A stretch of 64,000 bases of DNA. Origin: Streptomyces glomeratus. Its GTDB lineage: Bacteria > Actinomycetota > Actinomycetes > Streptomycetales > Streptomycetaceae. The stretch spans positions 186,001 through 250,000 of the forward strand of contig NZ_JAKEEB010000002.1 in assembly GCF_021462825.1 (NCBI RefSeq). The letters are read 5' to 3'. A model generated the notes under the pieces. The model did no database searches. It saw only the letters and a list, made by a program, of their open reading frames with translations, and was not told where the DNA came from. The translations under genes were made by a program, and so were the position numbers. Each line of letters begins with the position of its first letter. The first letter of the stretch is position 1. Positions 51,551 through 61,352 of this stretch are shown here, one piece after another.

Positions 51551-52720
51551 TCATGCTCCCTTCGCGGCCTGGAACAGCTCCGCCCGCGGGTCCTCGCCCG
51601 CGGTCGCCTCGCGATACGCCTCCAGCGCGTCACGAGCCTTCCCCGAGACGTCCTTGGGGACACTCACCTCGACGGTGACCAGCAGGTCCCCACGGGTGCC
51701 GTCCTTGCGGACCGCGCCCTTGCCACGGGCACGCAAGGTGCGCCCGTTGGGCGTGCCCGGAGGCAGCTTCAGCGTCACCGGTGGTCCGCCGAGGGTGGGC
51801 ACCCGGATGTCGGCGCCCAGCGCCGCCTCCGCGAACGTCACCGGCACGGTCACCGTCAGGTTGTCGTCCTTGCGGCCGAAGACCGCGTGCGCGTTCACGT
51901 GCACGACGACGTACAGGTCGCCGGCCGGACCGCCCCGCTCACCGGGCGCGCCCTTGCCGCGCAGCCGGATGCGCTGCCCGTCGAAGACGCCCGCGGGGAT
52001 GCGGACCTGCATCGTCCGGGAGGACTTCGCCCGGCCGCTGCCGTGACAGACCTCGCAGGGGTTCTCCGCGATCAGACCGCGGCCCTTGCAGTCCGGGCAG
52101 GGGTCGGTCAGCGAGAAGCCGCCGCCCGAGCCGCGCGCGACCTGCCCGGTGCCGACGCAGGTCGGGCACACACGCGGCGTGCCGTTCTTGTCGCCGGTGC
52201 CCGAGCAGGCCTTGCAGGGCGCCTGGGAGGACATGCGCAGCGGTACGGTCGCGCCGTCCACCGCCTCCATGAAGCTCAGCGTGACCTCGGACTCGATGTC
52301 CTGGCCGCGCCTCGGCTGCGTACGCGTGCCCGCGCCGCCGCCACCACGGTTGAACAGGCCCCCGAAGACGTCACCGAGACCACCGCCGAAAGACCCTCCG
52401 GCGCCGCCCTGGCCGCCGAAGAGGTCGCCGAGGTCGAAGTTGAACGAGCCGCCCGCCCCGGGGCCGGGGCGGAAGCCGCCGTTGCCGAACAGGGCGCGGG
52501 CCTCGTCGTACTCCTTGCGCTTCTTGGGGTCGCCGAGGACGTCGTTCGCCTCGGAGATCTCCTTGAAACGTTCCTCCGCCTTGGCGTTGCCCTTGTTGGC
52601 GTCCGGATGGAACTCGCGGGCGAGCTTCCGGTACGCCTTCTTGATCTCGGCCTCGGTGGCGTCCTTGGGGACGCCGAGGACCTTGTAGTAGTCCTTCTCG
52701 ATGAAGTCCTTGGTGCTCAT
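51551..52720 (-). CDS. dnaJ: Chaperone DnaJ
   Basis: A 389-residue type I Hsp40. The J-domain (about 10-75) contains the HPD motif in REFHPDANKG. A Gly/Phe-rich region follows (residues 82-125). Four zinc repeats are CKACSGTG, CPTCVGTG, CPDCKGRG and CEVCHGSG. The C-terminal substrate domains end with GTPNGRTLRARGKGAVRKDG. It begins MSTKDFIEKDYYKVLGVPKD, the actinobacterial DnaJ1 start. It lies 39 bp after grpE and 4 bp before hspR in the operon. Confidence 0.99.
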   Translation of the reverse strand: MSTKDFIEKDYYKVLGVPKDATEAEIKKAYRKLAREFHPDANKGNAKAEERFKEISEANDVLGDPKKRKEYDEARALFGNGGFRPGPGAGGSFNFDLGDLFGGQGGAGGSFGGGLGDVFGGLFNRGGGGAGTRTQPRRGQDIESEVTLSFMEAVDGATVPLRMSSQAPCKACSGTGDKNGTPRVCPTCVGTGQVARGSGGGFSLTDPCPDCKGRGLIAENPCEVCHGSGRAKSSRTMQVRIPAGVFDGQRIRLRGKGAPGERGGPAGDLYVVVHVNAHAVFGRKDDNLTVTVPVTFAEAALGADIRVPTLGGPPVTLKLPPGTPNGRTLRARGKGAVRKDGTRGDLLVTVEVSVPKDVSGKARDALEAYREATAGEDPRAELFQAAKGA

Positions 52721-52759
52721 CCCCGACGTCCCTCCTTCCCTACGCGTCGGTGGTGTACG

Positions 52760-55347
<2,588 letters not shown>

Positions 55348-55421
55348 TCATCTGGCGACATGCGGCAATCACAGAAAAGGCGCAGGTGAGAGCCTCGATG
55401 GCGGACGGAAAGGCACCGTGC

Positions 55422-55979
55422 TCAGGCGCCTGCACCCCCGCCCTCCAGCAGCCGGGCGAGTCTGCTCACCTGCCCGTCGATCTGCCGGGCACACCCGTAC
55501 AGCTCATGGTGCGGCCTCCCCCAGGGATCCGCGATGTCGTCCTCGTCCGGGGCGACCGGGGCCACGCCGCCCCGCCGGGCGGCCACGGCCGCCACCACCT
55601 CGCCGACCCCGGAGGCGCCCGCCGGCACCGCCGCCCCGGCGGCCAGCCGTACGAACTCCTTCAGGGTGAAGCAGCGCCGCAGCGCCGCCGGGACGAGCCG
55701 CACGGCCGCCTCCCGGTGCTCGCGGGCCAGCCCGAGGACCAGTGCCGCGTCCGCCACCAGCCGCGTGGTGAGCGGCCGGGCCGCGAAGCCGGAGCCGTCA
55801 CCGCCCAGCTCCTCCAGCACGGCGCGGGTGGAGCTCTCCATGCCGGGCCGGGGCCACGCCCCGGTGCCCGCGCTCCCCGGCCGTACGGCCGAGCCGGGCC
55901 CGAGCCGCGCGACCAGCAGCCGCTCGGCGAGCGCCGAGCGGTGCACATTGCCCGTGCAGACGAACAGGACCCGGGTCAT
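55422..55979 (-). CDS. Low-molecular-weight protein tyrosine phosphatase
   Basis: A 185-residue phosphatase of the LMW-PTP / arsenate reductase-like fold. The P-loop is VLFVCTGNVHRSALAERLL (Cys8, Arg14), and the general acid lies in the DP motif of DEDDIADPWGRP. It follows directly after the BY-kinase gene (17 bp), the usual kinase/phosphatase pairing in capsule and exopolysaccharide loci, and should remove phosphate from the kinase's C-terminal tyrosines. The start chosen is ATG at 55977-55979; a GTG at 55998-56000 overlapping the kinase stop is equally possible and adds seven residues. Confidence 0.92.
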   Translation of the reverse strand: MTRVLFVCTGNVHRSALAERLLVARLGPGSAVRPGSAGTGAWPRPGMESSTRAVLEELGGDGSGFAARPLTTRLVADAALVLGLAREHREAAVRLVPAALRRCFTLKEFVRLAAGAAVPAGASGVGEVVAAVAARRGGVAPVAPDEDDIADPWGRPHHELYGCARQIDGQVSRLARLLEGGGAGA

Positions 55980-55996
55980 ACCGCGCCGCCCCGGGA

Positions 55997-57463
55997 TCAC
56001 TGTCCGCCCGCGCCCCGGGCCACCGGGGGCGCGCCGGCCCCGCCCCGGGAGGGCGACGTGCGGGGAGCGGGCAGCTCGCCGTACCGGCCGTAGGCGCCGT
56101 AGCGGTCGCCCTTCGGGGCCGGGGCCATGTTGAAGACGGTGCCGAGGACGCGGACTCCCACCCGCGCCAACGACTCGGTCGCGGTGCGCACCTGTTCCCG
56201 GCTGGTTTTCCCCGCGCGGACGACGAGCAGCGCACCCTGGGCGAGCGAGGCGAGTCCGACCGTGTCGGCGACCGGCAGCAGCGGGGCGGTGTCCACGATC
56301 ACCACCTCGTAGAGGCCCGCCAGCTCGTGCAGCACCTCCTCCATGCGTGCCGAGGCGAGCAGTTCGGTGGGGTTCGGCGGTACGGCACCGCTGGCGAGCA
56401 CCGAGAGCCGGCCGCCCGCCTGCTGCATCACGTCCTCGATCCGGGCCTGCCCGATGAGGACCGTGGTCAGACCGGCGTCCTGGACGAGGCCGAAGGCCGA
56501 GGCCACGCAGGGACGGCGCAGGTCGCCGTCCACCAGGCAGGTGGAGATGCCCGCCTCGGCGAGCGAAAGGGCGAGGTTCACCGCGGTGTTGGTCTTGCCC
56601 TCGCCGGGCAACGAACTCGTCACCACGATGATCCGCGGCCGGTCGTCGACCTGCGCGAACTGCAGATTGGTGCGCAGCTTGCGGAAGGCCTCCGCACGCT
56701 TGGAGTGCACATCGGCGCTGACCAGCGGCTGCCGGGGCGCGTTCTTGTCGTACGGGATGCTGCCGAGGCCCGGCAGCGCGGTGAACTCGCCCAGCGCCTC
56801 ACTCGTCTTGAGCGTGGTGTCGAGAGTCTCGCGCACGGCGACGAGCCCGGCGCCGAGCAGCAGACCGCCCAGCACCCCCACGGCCAGGTTGAGCAGCGGG
56901 CGGGGCGAGACCGGGACGGACGGGGGGACGGCTTCCTGGGTCACGCCCAGCGTGACGGGGGAGGCGGGCAGGGGACCGCTGCGCGAGAAGTAGCCGCGCA
57001 CCCGCTCGGAACCGGCCGTGCGCCTGGGCGTCTCCAGCCGCTCGACGACCGCGCCGAACCGCTCGGCGACCGCGTTGGCGATGCGTGCCGCCCGCCGGGG
57101 CGCGGTGTCCCGTACCGTGATGTCGATGAGCACGGTGTTGAGCGGGGCGCTGGCGGTGATCCGGGACGCCAGTTCCTCGGGCGTCGTGTGCAGCCGCAGC
57201 CTCTTCACCACCGGCCCGATCACCTGACGCGTCGTCACAATCTCTGCGTACGACTGGACACGCGCCTGCGAGAAGCTCTGACCCTGGTTCAGCTGGGTGG
57301 TGTCGTCCGCGGTGCGGGTGGCGACGAAGAGCTGGGCCCGGGCCTCGTAGACGGGGGTACTCAAGCCCGTTGCGGCGAGTGCCGCCCCGATCGCGAGCAC
57401 GAGACAGACCACGACGGTCGGCCAGCGTCTGGCAAGAGCCTTCAGGAATCCGTGGAGATCCAA
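55997..57463 (-). CDS. Wzz/BY-kinase: chain-length regulator fused to tyrosine autokinase
   Basis: A 488-residue fusion. The N-terminal Wzz domain has a first membrane helix (about 15-33) and the second at about 215-235 (LLNLAVGVLGGLLLGAGLVA), with an external loop between. The cytosolic BY-kinase domain has Walker A SSLPGEGKTNTA, Walker A' CLVDGDLRRP and Walker B VVIVDTAPLLPVAD. The C-terminus ends in a short Tyr cluster (DRYGAYGRYGELP), the expected autophosphorylation site. Such proteins control polysaccharide polymerisation and export. The start is TTG at 57461-57463 with GAGGGG seven bases upstream. A tyrosine phosphatase follows. No polymerase or flippase gene is in the window. Confidence 0.93.
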   Translation of the reverse strand: MDLHGFLKALARRWPTVVVCLVLAIGAALAATGLSTPVYEARAQLFVATRTADDTTQLNQGQSFSQARVQSYAEIVTTRQVIGPVVKRLRLHTTPEELASRITASAPLNTVLIDITVRDTAPRRAARIANAVAERFGAVVERLETPRRTAGSERVRGYFSRSGPLPASPVTLGVTQEAVPPSVPVSPRPLLNLAVGVLGGLLLGAGLVAVRETLDTTLKTSEALGEFTALPGLGSIPYDKNAPRQPLVSADVHSKRAEAFRKLRTNLQFAQVDDRPRIIVVTSSLPGEGKTNTAVNLALSLAEAGISTCLVDGDLRRPCVASAFGLVQDAGLTTVLIGQARIEDVMQQAGGRLSVLASGAVPPNPTELLASARMEEVLHELAGLYEVVIVDTAPLLPVADTVGLASLAQGALLVVRAGKTSREQVRTATESLARVGVRVLGTVFNMAPAPKGDRYGAYGRYGELPAPRTSPSRGGAGAPPVARGAGGQ

Positions 57464-57513
57464 GCTGCACCCCTCATAGAAGCAAGGAAACCACCCCAAT
57501 TGGGATGTTCTGT

Positions 57514-57541
57514 TCCCTATGTGCACAGCCGAACATAGGGA
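57514..57541. promoter_or_regulatory. Inverted repeat upstream of the BY-kinase gene
   Basis: TCCCTATGT (57514-57522) and ACATAGGGA (57533-57541) form a perfect 9-bp inverted repeat with a 10-base spacer, 51 bp before the TTG start. The 330-bp divergent gap is AT-rich for this genome (also GATTTATTCGATGTAT near 57711), as expected for promoters. A two-turn operator is likely. Confidence 0.5.
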
Positions 57542-57793
57542 CTCGCGCACGCCGATCGGGGGAGCCACCCCATGTCGGCCCGACGAACGACCCTGGTGAA
57601 GCACATCCCCCCGTCACTCCATCGGCACGATCGCGTGGGCCATCGCGGAGCGAGTGCTCCCCCATCCGGTGCCTTCTGGTAGGGCCTGGCCAGTCGGGCG
57701 CAAGATGTCCGATTTATTCGATGTATCCAGATCTTGACGACGGCCGACGCAGCAGCCGCCTAACCCGTACCGAAGCCGAGGAGAGTGAAGAAG

Positions 57794-58432
57794 ATGACGT
57801 CATCGCCCAGATGGCGGTGCGCCCTGGCATCTGCAGCAGCGGCTGCCGTGCTCGTGGCAGCACCGCTGGTGGGGGCGCAGACCGCCTTCGCGCAGTACCC
57901 GCCGACAGCGCCCACCCTGACCCTCTCTGTGACCACCGTGGCCCCAGGACAGCCGTTGACCTTCACCGCCAGGGGCTTCGTGTCCGGGCGAACCGTCAGG
58001 GTGCAGCTGGGGACCCACCACCCGATCGTCCTCGGCACCTTCGTGGTCGACGGCACCGGAACGGTGACGGGGACCGTCACCATCCCGCCGCACATCCACC
58101 ATGGCTGGTACGTCCTCCGGATCACCGAGACCGACCTCGCTCGCAGTGTCGCCACGCGTATCCGGATTCTGGGTGCCGTCGGCGGGCCGGGAGGGCCCGG
58201 GCACCCCGGGCATCCCGGTGACCACGGCCACCAGGCCCTTCCGGGAGCTCACACCGTTCCGGGAACTCACGCCGTTCCTGGAACTCACGCCGTTACGGGA
58301 GCTTCCGGGCACGGTGCGGGCCTCGCGGCCACCGGCAGCGGGAAGGCCCTGGCCGTCGGCGGCACCGCGGCGGGGCTGATCGCGGCGGGCGGCGGCACGA
58401 TGCTGGCGGTACGCCGTCGCCGCAGTTCATGA
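57794..58432 (+). CDS. Secreted surface protein with LAATG sorting signal
   Basis: A 212-residue exported protein. Signal peptide (MTSSPRWRCALASAAAAAVL, cleaved near AFAQ), a beta-sandwich-like domain (residues about 40-125: TLTLSVTTVAPGQPLTFTAR, VVDGTGTVTGTVTIPPHIHH), a Gly/Pro/His-rich collagen-like linker, and a sorting signal: LAATG, hydrophobic helix (AVGGTAAGLIAAGGGTMLAV) and RRRR tail. LAXTG is the motif of class E sortases in Streptomyces. The start is ATG at 57794 with GAGGAG nine bases before; a GTG at 57785 is too close to it. The linker DNA has 18-bp tandem repeats. The stop overlaps the next start (ATGA). Confidence 0.85.
   Translation: MTSSPRWRCALASAAAAAVLVAAPLVGAQTAFAQYPPTAPTLTLSVTTVAPGQPLTFTARGFVSGRTVRVQLGTHHPIVLGTFVVDGTGTVTGTVTIPPHIHHGWYVLRITETDLARSVATRIRILGAVGGPGGPGHPGHPGDHGHQALPGAHTVPGTHAVPGTHAVTGASGHGAGLAATGSGKALAVGGTAAGLIAAGGGTMLAVRRRRSS
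58241..58294. repeat. 18-bp tandem repeats in the linker of the LAATG protein
   Basis: Three 18-bp units of the form CCGGGAACTCACGCCGTT (58241-58258, 58259-58276, 58277-58294) and a partial fourth encode Pro-Gly-Thr-His-Ala-Val repeats. The unit keeps frame, so linker length can vary. Confidence 0.85.
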
Positions 58433-60330
58433 CGGAGCGGGACACCCGCACCGCGGTACCACGGCGTCCCGGCTCCCGCCGGGGCGCCGTCGGCGTGCCC
58501 GGATCCGGCCCCGGCAGGGGCGCCCGGATCCGCCGGCGCGCGCTGAGGACCGCTCTGCTGACCGTCGCCGCACTCCCGGTGGCCGCCGCCGTCTGGATCG
58601 CGATCACCGGGGTGTTCGCCCGCTCCGAGCTGCTCGCCGCCCAGCGGGACCTGGACGCGCTGCGGCAGTCGGCGGCCCCCGCGCAGGCGCCGGGTTCCCC
58701 GGTGGGCTCCGCCACGAAGCGGCTGGCGGCGGTGCGTTCCGCGACCGCGCACGCCGCCCGGGCGCATCGCCTGACCAGCGGTGCGGTCTGGTACACGGCG
58801 GCCCTGCTGCCGTGGGCCGGGGACCCGGTCGCCACCGTGCGGGGAGCCGCGGACGCGGCGGACCGGCTGACCGGCGAGGTGCTCTCCCCGCTGGCGAGCG
58901 CGCTTCCGGCGGCCGCCCCGGACGGCCGCGGCGGCGGGATGGCCGCGGCGCTCATGGCGTTGCGGCAGCATGCGCCGCAGCTCGCCTCGGCGGCGCGCGT
59001 CACGGCCGAGGTACGGGCCGATGTGCACCGGCTGCCCGGGACCACCTGGCTGCCCGCCGCCGACCGGGCCCGGGCCGGGCTCGCCCGGCAGCTGGACCGT
59101 CTCGCGCCCATGACGACCGATGTCTCCGTGGCGGCCCGGGTCCTGCCGCCCATGCTCGGCGTGGACGGGGAGCGGCGCTATTTCCTCGCCTTCCAGAACA
59201 TCGCCGAGGCACGCGGCACCGGAGGGGTGCCCGGAGCCTTCGCCGTGCTGCGGGCCGACCGGGGCCGGCTGTCCTTCGAACGGTTCGGCAACAACACCGA
59301 GATGGAGGCGGCGAAGGCGGACCTCGACCGCAGGGACCTCCAAGCCCTCGGGGCCGAGTTCACGGCCCGCTACCGGGACGCCGCGCCCACCCGGGTGTGG
59401 GCCAACTCCAACATCAGCCCGCACTTCCCCTACGCGGGGCGCATCTGGGCGGCGGCATGGCGGAAGCGCACCGGGGAGCGGGTGGACGGCGCGATCGCCG
59501 TCGACCCGGTCACCCTGAGCCGTTTCCTTGAGGTCACGGGGCCGGTCCGGATGACCGACGGCACCGAGCTGACCGCGGCCAACGTGGTGGACCTCACCGA
59601 GCGGACCAGCTACGCGCGCTTCGGCGACGTCACCAGGCGCAAGGCGTTCTTCGTGGAGGCCGCCCGTGCCGCCGCAGGGCGGCTGATGGCCGCGGCCGAC
59701 GACAGCCGGATGCTGCCGCGGCTGCTCGTCGCCGTGTACCACGCACAGCGGGACGGACGGCTCAAGGTCTGGAGCGCCCACCCGCAGGAGCAGCGGATCC
59801 TCGAGCCGCGCCCGTACGCCGGCGCGCTCCCGGACGCCCCGGGCCCCTTCGCCGGGCTGGTGGTGAACAACGCGGCGGGCGGCAAGCTGGACTACTACCT
59901 CGACCGGAGCCTGGTCTGGGAGGCGGAGGGCGACGGCTGCTCCGGCGGCGGCCGTCCGGTCACCGTCACCGTCACCCTCGCCAACCGGGCCCCGGCCTCC
60001 GGCCTGCCCGGCTATGTCACGCTGCGGGCGGACGCCCCGCCCTACCGCACCCGGCCGGGCGACAACCGGCTCCTGGTCTCGTACTACGCCGGTGCCGACG
60101 CCTCCCTCACCGGCGCCACACTGGACGGCCGCTCCGCCCAGGTCGCCGCCGACGTGGAACGCGGCCACTCGGTGTTCACGCTGGACCTGGAGCTGCCCGC
60201 CGGCTCCCGGCGCACCCTGGTCCTGCACCTGCTCGAGCCCCACGCCGACCGCACCCCCACGCTGCTGCGCCAGCCCCTGGTGACACCCCTGCGGGCGGTC
60301 CTGAAACCGGGAGGCACCTGCCATGCGTGA
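58429..60330 (+). CDS. DUF4012 membrane-anchored extracellular protein
   Basis: A 633-residue protein with a basic N-terminus, one membrane helix (about residues 42-62: ALLTVAALPVAAAVWIAI) and a large external part. The DUF4012 domain includes MLGVDGERRYFLAFQNIAEA, RGTGGVPGAFAVLR, and ANSNISPHFPYAGRIWAAAW with VDGAIAVDPVTLSRFLEVTG. DUF4012 proteins are found in actinobacterial cell-envelope and polysaccharide clusters, some related to LytR-CpsA-Psr anchoring, but activity is not known. The start overlaps the LAATG protein gene (ATGA), and the stop overlaps the next gene by 8 bases, making three co-translated genes. Confidence 0.9.
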   Translation: MTERDTRTAVPRRPGSRRGAVGVPGSGPGRGARIRRRALRTALLTVAALPVAAAVWIAITGVFARSELLAAQRDLDALRQSAAPAQAPGSPVGSATKRLAAVRSATAHAARAHRLTSGAVWYTAALLPWAGDPVATVRGAADAADRLTGEVLSPLASALPAAAPDGRGGGMAAALMALRQHAPQLASAARVTAEVRADVHRLPGTTWLPAADRARAGLARQLDRLAPMTTDVSVAARVLPPMLGVDGERRYFLAFQNIAEARGTGGVPGAFAVLRADRGRLSFERFGNNTEMEAAKADLDRRDLQALGAEFTARYRDAAPTRVWANSNISPHFPYAGRIWAAAWRKRTGERVDGAIAVDPVTLSRFLEVTGPVRMTDGTELTAANVVDLTERTSYARFGDVTRRKAFFVEAARAAAGRLMAAADDSRMLPRLLVAVYHAQRDGRLKVWSAHPQEQRILEPRPYAGALPDAPGPFAGLVVNNAAGGKLDYYLDRSLVWEAEGDGCSGGGRPVTVTVTLANRAPASGLPGYVTLRADAPPYRTRPGDNRLLVSYYAGADASLTGATLDGRSAQVAADVERGHSVFTLDLELPAGSRRTLVLHLLEPHADRTPTLLRQPLVTPLRAVLKPGGTCHA

Positions 60331-61180
60331 CCGCGCGACATCCGTCCTGTCCTGTGTGGCCCTGCTGGTGGGGGCGGTCCTGGTGGTGTCGTGCGCCGTG
60401 GGGGAGCATGCCGCCGGCCGTCCCGCGCATCCGGCCGGGGGCGCGCCGGCCGGGCACCGGGCCGAGCGTCTGCGGGTCAAGGTGCTGGAGGTCCTTCCGC
60501 ACGACCCGGGGGCGTTCACCGAGGGCCTCGAGATGGCCGGCCGCACGCTCTACGAGGGCACCGGCCTCTCCGGCGGCTCCTGGGTGCAGGCGGGACCCCC
60601 GGGCCGGCGACCCACGGTGCGGGCGGCGCTGCCCGGGCCCCTGTTCGGGGAGGGGATCACCGTGCTCGGCCGGACCCTGTGGCAGCTGACCTGGCGGGAC
60701 CGGATCGCCGTCGAGCGCGACGCCGCCACCCTGAAGGAGCTGCGCCGGATCCGCTACCCGGACGAGGGCTGGGGGGTGTGCTTCCAGGAGTCCCGGCACC
60801 GGCTGGTGACGAGCGACGGCTCGGCCCGGCTGACGTTCCGGGATCCGGGCACGCTCGCGGCGACGGGCGGGGTCCCGGTCACCGAGGACGGCGGCCCGCT
60901 GTCGCGGCTGAACGAGCTGGAGTGCGTCGGCGCCGCCGTGTACGCCAATGTGTTCGGCACCGATCGCATCGTGCGGATCGACCCGGCCGACGGCGTGGTG
61001 ACCGCGGACATCGACGCCTCGGGGCTGGTGCGCCCGGACGGACTGGCCCCCGGGGCCGTGCTCAACGGCATCGCGGCCGTTCCCGGAACGGACCAGTTCC
61101 TCATCACCGGGAAGTTCTGGCCCAGAATGTTCCGTGTGGTCTTCGTCCCGGCCGGCGGAACGGGCAGCTCCGGCGGCTGA
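60323..61180 (+). CDS. Glutaminyl-peptide cyclotransferase (plant/bacterial type), probable lipoprotein
   Basis: A 285-residue enzyme of the five-bladed beta-propeller glutaminyl cyclase family, which converts N-terminal Gln to pyroglutamate. Landmarks are VLPHDPGAFTEGLEMAGRTL, YEGTGLSGGSWVQ, LWQLTWRDRIAVERD, ELECVGAAVYANVFGTDRIV, VLNGIAAVPGTDQFLITGKF and WPRMF. The N-terminus looks like a lipoprotein signal with LVVSC (Cys24). The start is ATG at 60323, eight bases inside the DUF4012 gene. A role in protecting secreted proteins with N-terminal Gln, such as the neighbour whose signal is cut before Gln, is a tempting inference. Confidence 0.92.
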   Translation: MRDRATSVLSCVALLVGAVLVVSCAVGEHAAGRPAHPAGGAPAGHRAERLRVKVLEVLPHDPGAFTEGLEMAGRTLYEGTGLSGGSWVQAGPPGRRPTVRAALPGPLFGEGITVLGRTLWQLTWRDRIAVERDAATLKELRRIRYPDEGWGVCFQESRHRLVTSDGSARLTFRDPGTLAATGGVPVTEDGGPLSRLNELECVGAAVYANVFGTDRIVRIDPADGVVTADIDASGLVRPDGLAPGAVLNGIAAVPGTDQFLITGKFWPRMFRVVFVPAGGTGSSGG

Positions 61181-61271
61181 GCGGGCAGCAAGGCCCACAG
61201 CGACGCAGATCACCGTTTGCGCCACTACAGTGCGGCGGCATAAGTGGGTAGTCTCAAACGGACTGCATAAG

Positions 61272-61285
61272 TTACCGCTTAGTAA
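61272..61285. promoter_or_regulatory. Operator-like sequence before the Fe-S oxidoreductase gene
   Basis: TTACCGCTTAGTAA has TTAC/GTAA ends like TetR-family operators. It is 67 bp upstream of the ATG at 61353. A direct repeat GCATAAGT lies nearby (61238-61245, 61265-61272). The regulator is unknown. Confidence 0.4.
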
Positions 61286-61352
61286 TCGCGCCTTCGGAGT
61301 ACACGGGAAGTACATCGGAGGAGACCCCCTCGCAGGCCCGAGGAGCCCCCAA

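Noticed and set aside
58285..60546. A 753-codon open frame opposite the DUF4012 gene
   Set aside because: Antisense shadow; composition typical of a reversed GC-rich gene.
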